This document shows, piece after piece, positions 11,605-22,769 of a stretch of 64,000 nt of DNA. The stretch's first letter is position 1, and each line of letters opens with the position of its first letter. This DNA is from Plotosus lineatus (taxonomy: Eukaryota > Chordata > Actinopteri > Siluriformes > Plotosidae), in assembly GCA_024760905.1 (NCBI GenBank), contig CM045733.1, positions 42,792,501 to 42,856,500 of the forward strand. Direction: 5' to 3'. The notes beneath the pieces were generated by a model. It worked only from the letters and a program-made list of their open reading frames with translations. It ran no database searches and was not told where the DNA came from. Both the position numbers and the translations under genes were made by a program.

Positions 11605-13050
11605 TATTTAATGACCTTTGTTTATATTTACAAAATACAATGAAGCTAGAATATGATGATGAGTATGAACACACTCAACAGAAGCTGGGTCATAAGGTAA
11701 AGTCCGTTGGGCTTTTTGCACCCGAGCCTAGTGGCTCATCAGACCGATGCTTATCCCCGGATTCTACACTGGGTCATAGTTATAATTAATTTGAAAATTT
11801 TGCATAATATTTAAGTAACAGTTTTAAAGTAATCAATAGTAGGTGATGGATCATGATGGGGTTTAAAAGTAGCAAAAACTAAAGGCTCAGTAGTTGCGAC
11901 TGAGACTGGGTTTCAGCGAACCCTTTCTGTGAAGATAATTTTCCTTCAATTAAAAAGGCATATTTTTAATACAAGACAGCAGATAATTAATGTCTTTCAA
12001 TATCATACTATATACTACATTCTTTTCATACTGTAAAAAAGAAGGAAGTCAGACAGATCTTGGGGAGTAAATTGCAAGTTCAAAACCCAAAGTTGAATGT
12101 TCATGACCCTTGACCCCACAGGCTTGAATCTGTATTGCACAAGAAGGAAGAAATGCATCAATTCTATACGGATATGCTGTCAAGTTTCCTGGCCCAGAGC
12201 TTATAGATGAACCAAAAAAAGGTGGTCATCTAGATTGTTGTGAGTAAAAAATGCAAGAAACAGCATTTTGTAATGTACTATCAACACTGAGAATTTAGGA
12301 GAGACATCGATCACTTCCCAGGAAGATCTTGCTTATTTGAGGTAAGACAATGTCAAGATTCATTCTGCATGAGCTATAATAATATAGTATAATTTGAGTG
12401 GTTAACCTGTCTGATGCTATTTCAGACATGTCTTTTTTTGGAAAAACTGCAACAAATAGTTCCATCAATATGTCAAACTTGCAATTAAAAATACTAACTA
12501 AAAATGCAATTAAAGGTAGACAAAGGTAATAGATTTGAATGGTAAATACGCCTCTGTGTCAGCTTTTGCAGAGTGTGATACGGGCAACAAATTCATACTT
12601 TATGTTAACAAAATGCAATTAATTTGGTCAGTAAACATATGGAAAATGTTAAAAAATAGTTTATGTGAATTAAAAGAAAAGTAATGGTTTTACTACATTT
12701 CAGTAAAAAACCTACATTTCTGGACATTGAGTTAGTACAGTCAGCCATAGAAACATATCAAAACCCATAAAAACAAAAAAAGTGGATATAAGCTCAGAGA
12801 AACTCATGGGAGATCACAAAGCCCAGGAAAGCTCACAAAAATCCATATAAGGCCCGTATCATGTAGCTTAATTTTCACTCAGGCTGCACTGATAGGTTGT
12901 ACTGAATCATTTGATATTTTGATTGATATAAAAGAATGTATTATGTATTATAATGTATTTAGCATGGAAACATTGATGCATTTTAAAGAAAGTTGTGGTG
13001 CATCAGAGAACCCATGTAGTTTACAACATTTCTCATGAATGAACCCCCCA
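11041..13050. other. Non-coding with small low-complexity tracts
   Basis: An L2-like tail relic near 11070..11165, an (ATA)n tract at 11570..11601, and a motif gcctagtggctcatcagacc near 11726 that recurs as tctagtggctcatcaggcc at about 26684. No gene seen. Confidence 0.4.
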
Positions 13051-13193
13051 CCCCCACCCTCGTGTGCCGCGAACTGGGTTATCAAATGCCGGCCATCTCT
13101 CTCACTGTCTCTGATGAGAAGCATGAAGAACCATTGCTAACTTTCATAAAGATTAGGCTGCATAGTTGTCAGCGTGTTTCTGCCCTGCGATGG
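13051..13193 (+). mobile_element. Truncated SINE body
   Basis: Body of the same SINE family: aactgggttatcaaatgccg, tctctctcactgtctctg, accattgctaactttcat, then gcgtgtttctgccctgcgat. The last block marks the L2-like-tail subtype, cut short soon after. The tRNA head is absent. Confidence 0.8.
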
Positions 13194-14106
13194 TCTTTCT
13201 ACATTTACATTTTAATGGTTTATAATCAATGTCTGCATTACCCACATTGATTCTGTCACTAATTGAAATTAATGAACATTTATCTTGTTTGTTATTTGTT
13301 GAAATTCAGAACTGAAACTGAATAAAACATTTTTAAAATGTTCCTATTTTGGGATAATTCAGGAATTACATTTGTATTTATTTATGTATTTGTTTTACTG
13401 AAGCATTAATTCAATTCGTGAAGGAATAATTAATAGGTCTTATAATCAGGCCCTCCTTCATCATCAGTGTTATGTCTTACTTTATTACGTTCTTAACTAT
13501 TGTTCATGCAATAGCGTGATTATAGCGTTTATTAACCAGACCGTGTGTAATTTTATAATTGAAATAAAAACACAACATATTTTTTGTGGATTTTTGGAAA
13601 AATCAAGATGAAGGAGAAAGTTAAAAAAGTTTTACATTTAAATTGTAAATTCATTATGCATGCTATTTTAAGTAATGAGTATACGTACTAATATGCAAAT
13701 TGGGACATGACCGAGTTTAGCGAGTAATCTCAGCAATGATGCAAAAAGTCTTGTTGAACAAAGCCTTCAGGGATAACATTCTTGATACTGCCATTTTTCA
13801 ACTTCTTGTGTTTCAACTGTGCACAGGTCATTTCTCTTGATTGTTAAATCTGTTTGATATTAACTCAAGATAACAGCTTGCTGTCGGTTTCAGCTTGCAA
13901 ACTTTACTGAGAGCAGAAAACATTTTTGCATCTTCATATGACATATTTTTTATGTCAATCAAGAAAAAAACATGCTGTGCTTTTGTCTTACTTGAAAATA
14001 ATTATGAATATGATTGTGTACTGACAGTACACAAGGTATATATTTTTATGTAGTAAAAAGAGACATCATGCTTTTTATCCATAAGATACATTTAATGGCT
14101 ACAAAA
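13194..14106. other. AT-rich non-repetitive stretch
   Basis: No coding or repeat signal. Several homeodomain-like TAATTA/ATTA words, but these are expected at this base composition. Confidence 0.35.
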
Positions 14107-14114
14107 CATTATAG
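14107..14114. repeat. 8-bp target-site duplication (left)
   Basis: cattatag, repeated exactly at 14390..14397 beyond the MITE. Confidence 0.95.
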
Positions 14115-14389
14115 CAGGGGTGTCAAACTCATGCCACAAAGGGCCATGTGGCTGCAGGTTTTTGTTTCAACCAAGCAGCAGCACACCTGACTTGGCTCAT
14201 TCAAACAACTAATAAGAGTCTGCAGGCAGTTGATTGGTCAGTCTCTGTACAGAGCACATAGATTGACCAATCAAGTGTCTGAAGAGTTAAAGCGTTTGTT
14301 TAAATGAGCCAAATCAGGTGTGCTGCTGCTTGGTTGAAACAAAAACCTGCAGCCACATGGCCCTTTGTGGCATGAGTTTGACACCCCTG
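14115..14389. mobile_element. hAT-type MITE, 275 bp
   Basis: Begins caggggtgtcaaactcatgc and ends with its inverse. The terminal inverted repeats extend through the ccacaaagggccatgtggct, aggtttttgtttcaaccaag and cagcagcacacctga blocks, so almost the whole element can fold into a hairpin with a loop near 14235..14270. The 8-bp target duplication (cattatag) and the CAGGGGTG terminus are hAT hallmarks. It has no coding capacity and would depend on a transposase elsewhere. Confidence 0.95.
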
Positions 14390-14662
14390 CATTATAGCAT
14401 TTATAAAAAGTAGTTTCATCATCACAACTTTCTTTTACCTTTATCACAGCTTCTTGTACAATACCTCAAACTGTTACAAAGCACCGACAATGGAGTCTGC
14501 TTCCATTAAAAAAAAACTTTTTTTTTAATGAAAAAAATCAATTCATGTGACATGGCTGAATACAAATGTTTCCCTGAAAAACTACTCCTGCTCACTGCAG
14601 GAAGTAGCTTTTGAGCTGCATCCACACAGGAAACAACAGGAGAGTTTCTTTGCAGTTTACCT

Positions 14663-14698
14663 GTATCGTATTTTCCGGGCTATAATATGCACTTAAAA
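14663..14698 (+). mobile_element. 5' end of a pogo-like transposon, cut by RTE
   Basis: gtatcgtattttccgggc and the following ctataatatgcacttaaaa resemble the TIR of a common fish DNA transposon. The sequence continues at 17853 beyond the RTE insertion. The last 15 bases (14684..14698) are the RTE target duplication. Confidence 0.65.
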
Positions 14699-14819
14699 AT
14701 GTAGCCGTGAGGGAGGGGCACAAGCCAGTGTCTCTCCCTCACGCAGGTCCAAAGCCCGGATAAATGCAGAGGGTTGCGTCAGGAAGGGCATCCGGCGTAA
14801 AACAAATGCCAAATAAAAA

Positions 14820-16002
14820 ATGCGAGTCACAACAGAAAATTTCATACCGGATCGGTCGAGGCCCGGGTTAACAACAACCGCCATCAGTGCTGTTAACCAA
14901 CAGGGTGCTGATGGAAATTGGACTACTGTTGGTCGAAGATGTCGAAGAAGGAGAGGCGGGAGGTGTGTCCGTAGGCAGAGAGAGAAGATGAAATGCATGA
15001 GTCTAGGACTGAAAGTAGAGACTTTGAATGTTGGAACTATGACCGGTAAAGGTAGAGAGCTGGCTGACATGATGCAGAGGAGGAAGGTGGACATACTGTG
15101 TGTTCAGGAGACCAGGTGGAAAGGTAGCAAGGCTAGAAGCTTAGGAGCAGGGTTTAAGCTGTTTTTTCATGGTGTGGATGGGAAGAGAAATGTAGTAGGA
15201 GTCATCTTGAAGGAGGAGTTTGTCAGGAATGTTCTAGAAGTGAAAAGAGTGTCAGACAGAGTGATGAGTCTCAAGTTAGAAATTGAGGGCGTGATGGTCA
15301 ATGTTGTTAGTGCTTATGCCCCACAGGCAGGATGTGAACGAGAAGAGAAGGAGAGATTCTGGAGTGAGTTAGATGAAGTGATGCAGAATACCCCCCTGAG
15401 GTGAAAGAGTGGTCATTGGGGCAGACTTCAATGGACATGTTGGTGCAGGAAACAGAGGGAATGAGGAAGTGATGGGCAGGCTTGGTATCCAGGACAGGAA
15501 TGCAGAAGGACAGATGTTGGTAGATTTTGCAAGACGGATGGAAATGGCTGTGGTGAATACTTTCTTCCAGAAGACACAGGAGCATATGGTGACTTATAAA
15601 AGCGGAGGTAGGAGCACACAGGTTGACTACATCTTGTGCAGGCGATGTAATTTGAAGGAAGTCAGTGATTACAAAGTAGTAGCAGGTGAGAGTGTTGCCA
15701 AAGAGCATAGGATAGTGGTGTGCAGGATGACGCTGATGGTGAGAAAGGTGAAGAAGGCAAAGGCAGAGCAGAAGACAAAGTGGTGGAAGCTGAAAAAGGA
15801 AGAGTATCGAGTTGTCTTCAAGGAGGAGTTGAAAATGACTTTGGGTGGTCAGGAAGTGCTTCCAGATGATTGGACAACTACAGCAAATTTGACTAGGGAG
15901 ACAGGTAGGAGAATACTTTGTGTGTCATTTGGAAGGACAGGAGATAAGGAGACGTGCTGGTGGAATGAGGAAGTGCAGGATTGTGTACAGAGGAAGAGGT
16001 GA
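14820..16002 (+). pseudogene. RTE endonuclease region, copy 1 (frameshifted)
   Basis: Two frames, 14820..15404 and 15409..16002, together cover an APE-type endonuclease. Visible motifs are LNVGTMTGKGRELADMM, then CVQETRWKGSKA (catalytic Glu), VVSAYAPQ, IGADFNGHVG (catalytic Asp and Asn intact) and QVDYILCRR. One extra base in the run near 15396 (acccccctgagg) breaks the frame between SAYAP and GADFN. A Q/K-rich linker toward the RT follows and stops at 16000 (TGA). Confidence 0.88.
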
Positions 16003-16083
16003 GCTAAGAAGAAGTGGGACATAGAGAGGACTGAAGAGAGTAAACAGGAGTACAGGGAGACACAGCGTAAGGCAAAGGTAGCT

Positions 16084-17809
16084 GTGTCAAAGGCCAAACA
16101 GAGCGCGTATGATGACTTGTATGCTCGGCTGGAAAGTAAAGAGGGAGAAAATAATTTATACAGGTTGGCACAGCAGAGAAATAGAGATGGGAAGGACGTG
16201 CAGCAAGTTGGAGTGATTAAGGACAGAGAGGGAAATGTATTGACTGATGACCGAAGTGTGCTGGGACGATGGAAAGAGTACTTTGAAGAGCTGATGAATG
16301 AGGAAAATGCGAGAAAAAAAAAAAGAGTAGAAAAGGTGACTGGTGAGGACCAGGAAGTAGCAAAGATTAGTAAGGGTGAAGTGAGGAGGGCATTGAAGAG
16401 GATGAATGGAAAGGCAGTTGGTCCTGATGACATACCGGTGAGGTGTGGAAGTGTCTAGGAGTGGTCGCAGTAGATTTTCTGACAAGAACATTCAACAAGG
16501 TTTTAGAGCGTGAGAGGATGCCAGAGGAATGGAGGAGAAGTGTGATGGTGCCCATTTTTAAGAACAAGGGAGATGTGCAGAGTTGTGGTAACTACAGAGG
16601 GATAAAGTTGATGAGCCATACGATGAAGTTATGGAAAAGAATAGTGGAAGCTAGTCTAAGAGCAGAGGTCAGCATTTGTAAACAACAGTTTGGTTTCATG
16701 CCAAGAAAAAGCACCACAGATGCAGTGTTTGCCTTGAGGATGTTAATGGAGAAGTACACAGAAGGTCAGAAGTAGCTGCATTGTGCCTTTGTGGATCTGG
16801 AGAAAGCATATGACAGGGTGCCGAGAGAGTGTGGTGTTGCATGAGGAAGTCTGGAGTGGCAGAGAAGTATGTTAGAGTGGTGCAGGACATGTATGAGAGA
16901 TGTAAGACAGTGGTGAGGTGTGCCGTCGGTATGACAGAAGAGTTCAAGGTGGAGGTAGGAATGCATTAAGGGTCAGCTCTGAGGCCCTTCTTGTTTGCTA
17001 TGGTGATGGACAGGCTGACAGACGAGGTTAGACAAGATTCCCTATGGACTATGATGTTTGCAGATGACATTGTGATCTGCAGTGAGAGCAGAGAACAAGT
17101 GCAGGAAAATCTAGAGAGGTGGAGGTATGTCCTGGAAAGGAGAGAAATGAAGGTTAGTCTCAGTAAAACAGAATACATGTGTATGAATGACAAGGACCCA
17201 ACAGGAACGGTGAGGTTACAGGGAGCAGAGATAAGGAAGGTGGAGGATTTTAAGTTCTTAAACTAAACAATCCAGAGCAATGGAGAGTGTGGAAAAGAGT
17301 TGAAGAAGCGTGTGCAGGCTGGTTGGAATGGTTGGGGAAAAGTGTCCGGTGTGATGTGTGATAGGAAGGTATCGGCAAGAATGAAAGGAAAGGTATACAA
17401 GATGGTGTTGAGGCCAGTGATGTTGTATGGTTTAGAAACAGTGGCCCTGGGGAAAAGACAGGAGGCAGAGCTGGAGATAGCAGAGATGAAAATGTTGAAG
17501 TTCTCTTTGGGAGTAACAAGGATGGATAGGATCAGGACTGAGCACATCAGAGGGACACCACATGTTAGATGTTTTGGAGACAAAGTCAGAGAGGCTAGAT
17601 TGAGATGGTTTGGACATGTACAGAGGAGGGATAGTGAGTATATTGGCAGTAGGATCCTGAGGTTGGAACTACCAGGCAGAAGGCCTAGAGGAAGACCAAA
17701 GAGACGATTCATGGACGTGGTGAAGGAGGACGTGAAGGCAGTTGGTGTAAAAGAAGATGCCGAGGATAGGGTAAGATGGAGGCAGATGATTCACTGTGGC
17801 GACCTTTGA
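16084..17809 (+). pseudogene. RTE reverse transcriptase region, copy 1 (broken)
   Basis: Pieces in order: 16084..16458 (linker up to NGKAVGPDDIPV), 16443..16775 (YRGIKLMSHTMKLW, FGFMPRKSTTDAVF), a stop and a deletion around FVDLEKAYDRVPRE (motif A), 16991..17266 (MVMDRLTDEV, then FADDIVICSES, motif C) and 17300..17809 (LYGLETVALGKRQ, RWFGHVQRRD). Motif B, normally GSALSPFLF, reads GSALRPFLF here. Arg-rich C-terminus ends at 17809. Confidence 0.88.
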
Positions 17810-17852
17810 AGGGAACAGCCGAAAGGAAAAGAAGAAGAATATGCACTTAAAA

Positions 17853-18440
17853 TCATTTGACATCATCAAAAATTGACGGTGCGCTTTATAATCCTTACGT
17901 ACAGATGAAGGCGCATTGTTGTTAAGCATTATGGCCACTGTAATCAGGTGATATTATGGTGTGTGTAGGACCCCAAAAATAACACCTGTTAAGAGATATG
18001 CTTATGAGGCGGATTTCAAACTGAAGACTCTCAATTACGCAGCACAACATGGAAATGGAGCAGCTGCCAGAGAATTTAATATTAATGAATTGATGGTACA
18101 AAAGTGGTAAAAAGCAATATGACCTGCGCCAAATAAGTAAGACCAAACAAAGTTTCCGAGGGAACAAAGTGAGCTGGCCCAATTTAAAGGATAAAATTGA
18201 ACACTGGGTTATTGAACAGAGAACAGCAGGTAGAAGCGTTTCTAAAGTGTCTATTTGACTCAAGACTACAGCAGTAGCACGTGAAATAAAGATAGACAAC
18301 TTTCAAGGGTCTCCTTCTTGGTGCTTCCATTTTATGAAAAGGTGTCATCTCTCCATCCGTGCAAGAACTACCTTCTCGCAGCAGCTGCCACAAGACCATG
18401 AAGAAAAATTGACCAATTTTTGCACCTACTGCAAGAATTG
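17853..18440 (+). pseudogene. Pogo/Tigger-like transposase relic
   Basis: Frame from about 17991: RYAYEADFKLKTLNYAAQHG then NGAAAREFNINELMVQKW and a stop, the N-terminal helix-turn-helix of pogo-type transposases. Further on (18306..18437) GSPSWCFHFMKRCHLSIRAR and TTFSQQLPQDHEEKLTNF match the CENP-B-type second DNA-binding domain. The DDE catalytic domain is missing. The 5' end lies at 14663..14698, so the RTE insertion splits the element. Confidence 0.82.
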
Positions 18441-18489
18441 AGGTACTTTGTCATACCTGTTCCGCACATGCCGTGAACGTTCCGAGAGT

Positions 18490-18752
18490 GTAAGAATTTC
18501 CACTTTTTGGTAGGATTTTTACCCATTTTACATGTAAAAATGCCAACGCTCTTCTGTAGACTGCGTTCTGTGCCTTTCTGTTACACGATCCTTGCAAGTC
18601 GTAGTCCAGTGAATGGGGGTATAAGAATTTCCACTTTTCCGTAGTATTTGCACCCGTTTTCCGCGTAAAAACACTGAAGCTCTTCCGTAGGCTGTGTTCC
18701 GCGCCTTTCCACTACGATCCTTGCATGCCATAGTCCAGTGAAATGGGGGTAT
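18490..18752. repeat. 131-bp tandem duplication
   Basis: Unit 1 starts at about 18490 (taagaatttccacttttt), unit 2 at about 18621 (taagaatttccacttttc), and a third start is visible at about 18752. Matching blocks inside each unit include ctcttctgtagactgcgttc versus ctcttccgtaggctgtgttc and tagtccagtgaa. Divergence is by scattered substitutions. Unit 1 contains the palindrome ttttacatgtaaaa. Confidence 0.85.
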
Positions 18753-20194
18753 TAATATTTGCTTACCCTACAAGCACAAGCACAGAAGGAATAATGTGAA
18801 ATCTGTGTAATATGCACTTTAATTGCTACAAAATAAGACTAATTTCCCCATCAACAACCTGGCCTGATTAATCAGTCCAAACTTTCCTTTCATCAGATCA
18901 AGTGTTATAAATAAATTCCTTGGGTATGGTATGGAAAATAAGTATTTTTGCAAAAAACTGTAACTTTTCCTGCTTGTTTTTCAGCCAGCAGCATTCCCAA
19001 TTCATCACAATGAATCATGGTTCAGTGTACAAACTTAATTTGCAGTAAAGGAATCTGGAAATATATCACACTTGTTCATGCTGCCAATTTCCTGAATGAA
19101 AGATTAGGAAGATCTGTTCAGTGCATGTGTCTAAAAATGGGATGGGTGTATTTGAGGGGTGAAAAGGAAGCAAGGAAGAAATAAAAGACTGCACAGCTAA
19201 AAAAAAATATTTCCTGGCAAAAGCTGAACTTTACCTCAAGATGCAGACACTTCAATTTGTGTGTTTACTTTTCTATTTTTAACGTGCAACATAAAATATA
19301 TTAATAATCACATAAAATGAAGACAGCAGAGGGCCTCCTGCCTGGAGTGATTATTGCTAATATAATTTAAATATGATCATAGAAAGTTAGTTGAAACTAT
19401 AATTAGATTGAAAAAAATTATAGTTTTTAAAATAAATAAATAAATGAATAGAGGTTAAAGTGGTTTATGTTCAAATAATTCACTTTGCTTCATCATGCCA
19501 CCCTGTTGATGGTTATTTTGATGTCAACAGAGCATACGTTACTATAAAGGTATCAGTACAAAGACTCCTTAGAGCAAATTGGGAAGTTAATAGGCAGAAC
19601 ATTAGCAAATCCATCCTCGTGAGGACTGATGACGTCGGCACGGCTACAAACTAAAATCACATGAAGTTCATATCAGCAGTCCATCATCTCTGGATTTATT
19701 TTGAGCCTCAGGTCAAGCAGCAATTTTACCAAGGGCAGAAGACTTGTAGACATGAAAATGTCTAGAGAAAAGATGGTGAGTAGTTTTCAAAAAGCAGCAT
19801 CAGACATGGCTGAAAAAGCATCCAAAGACATGCATGATGGATATACAAAGCAGTCTCAACAAGGGTTATCACGTTAAAACAAACATAGATTATTAAGAAA
19901 ATTTCCTTTGTAAAAGCTGCCAAAGGACAGTCCTCTATGGAATATTGAAACAGATATGTACTCATTATATTTTTCAATTGTCATTCTTTGCATCCCCGGT
20001 CATACCACACACCAGAGATCTTCAGATTATTTAATTGATTCCAAAGAGCAAGCTCTTATTCCCAAGCAAGCGCCCAAAGTCCAAAGACATGCACTATAGG
20101 CTAATCGGATATTGCCTAGGAGTGTGAATGGTTATGCGTTTACCTTTGATGGTCTGTTGAGCTATTAAAAGTGTACTTTACCTTTACCAGAAGT
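18753..20194. other. Non-coding, nothing recognised
   Basis: Contains a small aataaataaataaat run near 19431. A near-copy of the pogo-end word taatatgcacttta sits near 18808. No gene seen. Confidence 0.35.
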
Positions 20195-20980
20195 CAACCT
20201 GGAGTAACCTGGAGTTTTCGTAAGTAGAGGTGCATTTTACATGTAAAACACGTGATTCGTTCCAAGGCTCCCAAGACTACCCCATAAACCCTTTAAAAAT
20301 TATAAAAGAATACACCAATTTTGTATGAAATGTGTGTTAAAAGTCAAAGAAAATTATTTACCTTTTTTTAAATCTCTCGAACCACCCATGCGACGCTTTA
20401 AAGTCCAGGGGTTGCTGGTCTCAAGAACCTTCACCCCCACCCCCCCTTCACGAGGTCCTTAAATATGGTGGTTGCTTTTTCCGAAATAATCGCCTCCATC
20501 ACTGTATCTCTGCTTTTAAGGTCTCCTTCTGCTTCAATATCGTCCCGATTGTAGAGGGGTTTCGGCCATACTCCTTTGCGATTTCACTCAACAGCATTGC
20601 ACTTTCGTATTTTTTTATTATCTCCTGCTTCACTTCGATTGATAATGGAGCCTCCTTCTTCTTTTCGGTGTCACCGGGAATCACTTTCTTGGGGTCCATG
20701 ATGGATAACGAAATATAACGCTGCAATGATCGCTCTCAAAAAAAAACACGAGCCAGCTGGCGGTCCCATTCAACTCTCCTTCATGAACAAACAGGACGTG
20801 ACAAACAGGAAGTATGGGTACAGGAATGGGTACAGTTCAGCTCCCACCTGGCCAGTGGAAGGCCAGTGGGGCGGGATGTTGGGTTGGGAGACAGCCAAAG
20901 AGAGAGCAACCCACGCATTGTTTGAATGTTTGAGTGGCACGTTTGAATTTTTGAATGGCACATTTGGTCGCGGAGGGGAT
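20195..20980 (-). mobile_element. Pogo/Tigger-like transposon relic (family 2)
   Basis: Minus-strand frame 20726..20499 starts with MDPKKVIPGDTEKKKEAPLS and continues IEVKQEIIKKYESAMLLSE, IAKEYGRNPSTIGTILKQKE: a complete N-terminal HTH of a CENP-B/Tigger-type transposase. Downstream fragments (FKDLV-like, then TLKRRMGG-like) come from the second DNA-binding domain, after which the frame is lost. The 3' end at about 20205..20290 has the block gtaagtagaggtgcatttta shared with 26060 and 44400. The catalytic domain is deleted. Confidence 0.8.
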
Positions 20981-21015
20981 CTCAGTCTAAATTAACCGCG
21001 GAAAGTGAGGGATCC
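20981..21015 (+). mobile_element. Right terminus of the cagggatccct element
   Basis: Matches the last bases of the complete copy at 42241..42733: taaattaaccgcggaaagtg then agggatccctg, followed directly by a microsatellite. The rest of the element is absent. Confidence 0.7.
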
Positions 21016-21204
<189 letters not shown>

Positions 21205-21945
21205 CGGGCAGAAGAACCTTTTCTTAAACACCCAAATGACTGTTAGTCTTCTAGTTGCCTTCAAGACGGCCAGGGCCAATATCTGGGTCTACAACTTTGA
21301 TTTTTTTTTTTTTTTTTTTTGACAGCTCATCTGACCTCAACTGATTTTTGAGGTTTTTATCAACCCATCAGGTCACCAAAACACACATACCTTGTCTCAC
21401 TTGACCATCCTTAGACAGCACTATAGCACGACATAGTACAAGACACCATCAAGCTACAAGAAAAATCTAGCCATTACATTGGGTGTTTTCAATGCTTTCC
21501 AGATCACCAGAAAATGCATTTATGCAGAAATCTGCCAAATTCTTATGTCAAGTCACTTAGGAACAGAGCTGCATGACTTCTATTTTTCTCCAAAAAGTCC
21601 TACAGATATTATTTACAACTTACAATCACAATTGAACTTTATAAATTCAACTGAATACATAGATCTCTCACTGTAAAATGTAAAGAGATCTGGGTGGCTA
21701 GTCTAGATATACTAACAGCTTACAGGTGTATGTTTCCAAAGATTTAATATTAAAAAATCCACAGACGCAACACCTACCCACTGAGTTTGACTTATGGTAT
21801 ACTTAGTCTGTGTCCTGATGAACCAGCATAAGAATGTACTTGTATTCACAGATAATGACTTTAAAGCCCTGCATTAAGTTGCTCTGGACAAATGTTCTAA
21901 ATGTAAATGTGTTCACCTGTGAAATGCTGATAAAGCCAATGGAGA
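21205..21945. other. Non-coding; poly-T at 21301..21320
   Basis: No coding or repeat identity recognised apart from the T run. Confidence 0.35.
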
Positions 21946-21960
21946 GTCACACTGCTTCCT

Positions 21961-22253
21961 TTGAGATTTCCTTTCGGCTTTTTCCTTTTATCAGGGGTTG
22001 TCACAGCGTCGCACTTGCTAAAGCAAGGGACAGAAACACGCTGACGGCTTTGCAGTCTACTCTTTACGAAAGCCAGCAATGGTTCTTTTATATACCTCAC
22101 CCCATAAACAGTGAGAGACATGGCCCGGCTTTGATAACCCAGTTCGCTGCACTGGAGGGACAGTAACAACCTTGTGGAGAGTGGGACTCGAACCCCCAAC
22201 CTTAGGATCAGCGATCCAGTGCCCTATACCACTAGCCCACCACTGCCCCAAGT
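21961..22253 (-). mobile_element. tRNA-derived SINE with RTE-like tail
   Basis: Exact 15-bp target-site duplication (gtcacactgcttcct, 21946..21960 and 22254..22268). On the minus strand: a head with tggtatagggcactggatcg and ggttcgagtcc, the family body, then gtgtttctgtcccttgcttt and a short terminus matching the RTE 3' end (a cgctgtgacaacccctgata-like block, then gaaaaagccgaaaggaaatc). The RTE-leader part seen in other copies of this subtype is deleted here. Confidence 0.92.
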
Positions 22254-22407
22254 GTCACACTGCTTCCTCTGAAGTATCTAAATCTGAAATTGCACAATGG
22301 ATGCTACTGCATTCGACATTTTTTCACAGAACATGGTACCTGAATACTTAATTTCTGAGTGTCACAAATGAATAATTTCAAGAATTGTAATCAGACGTAC
22401 AATCAAT

Positions 22408-22760
22408 TTACATTTATTGCATTTAGCAGATGCTCTTATCCAGAGCGACTTACAGAAGTGCTTTAAAGTAATTATAAGTGAATGTATTCTTATACTGGTT
22501 TGTTAGAACACAGACTAAGCATACCATCAACCAAACTCAGTCAGGTGCTGTGTGGGGATTTGTGTGTGGGTGGGGGGATCAGTATACCGCATTTAAGCAC
22601 TACTGAAAAAGGTAAGTTTTCAGTCGTCGTTTATAATTTGAAGATACCAGTGACTCTGTGAGCTGTCCAGATGGAACTACATTGAAGCCAGAACAGAGAA
22701 GAGAGTTTACACACATTTTTCCCTTGTCCCTTGGTCGAGGGAAGGATCAGTCTTGCAGTC
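22408..22760. mobile_element. Fish interspersed repeat (gcagatgctcttatccagag)
   Basis: Begins ttgcatttagcagatgctct then tatccagagcgacttacaga, a signature of a very common fish repeat. Later blocks ggtaagttttcagtcgtcgt and ccagaacagagaagagagtt belong to a longer version of it. Relatives lacking the long part are at 28048 and 33438. Class (SINE or LINE-derived) is uncertain. Confidence 0.65.
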
Positions 22761-22769
22761 CTCGAGGAT

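Larger units (their letters stand above)
14699..17837 (+). mobile_element. RTE-clade LINE, copy 1, near full length
   Basis: Bounded by an exact 15-bp target-site duplication (aatatgcacttaaaa, 14684..14698 and 17838..17852). Starts with the family leader gccgtgagggaggggcacaa and ends tgaagggaacagccgaaagg plus a GAA-rich tail. It carries an endonuclease followed by an RT. The reading frame is broken about six times: a frameshift near 15403, stop codons near 16000 and 16773, and frameshifts near 16440, 16825 and 17264. It is a dead copy in which all domains can still be read. It landed within the end of a pogo-like transposon. Confidence 0.95.

Noticed and set aside
14693..16491. Long minus-strand frames (133-194 codons) over RTE copy 1, and similar plus-strand frames over copy 3
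   Set aside because: They are antisense shadows of the RTE coding frames; Ser/Pro/Leu-rich with no domain.
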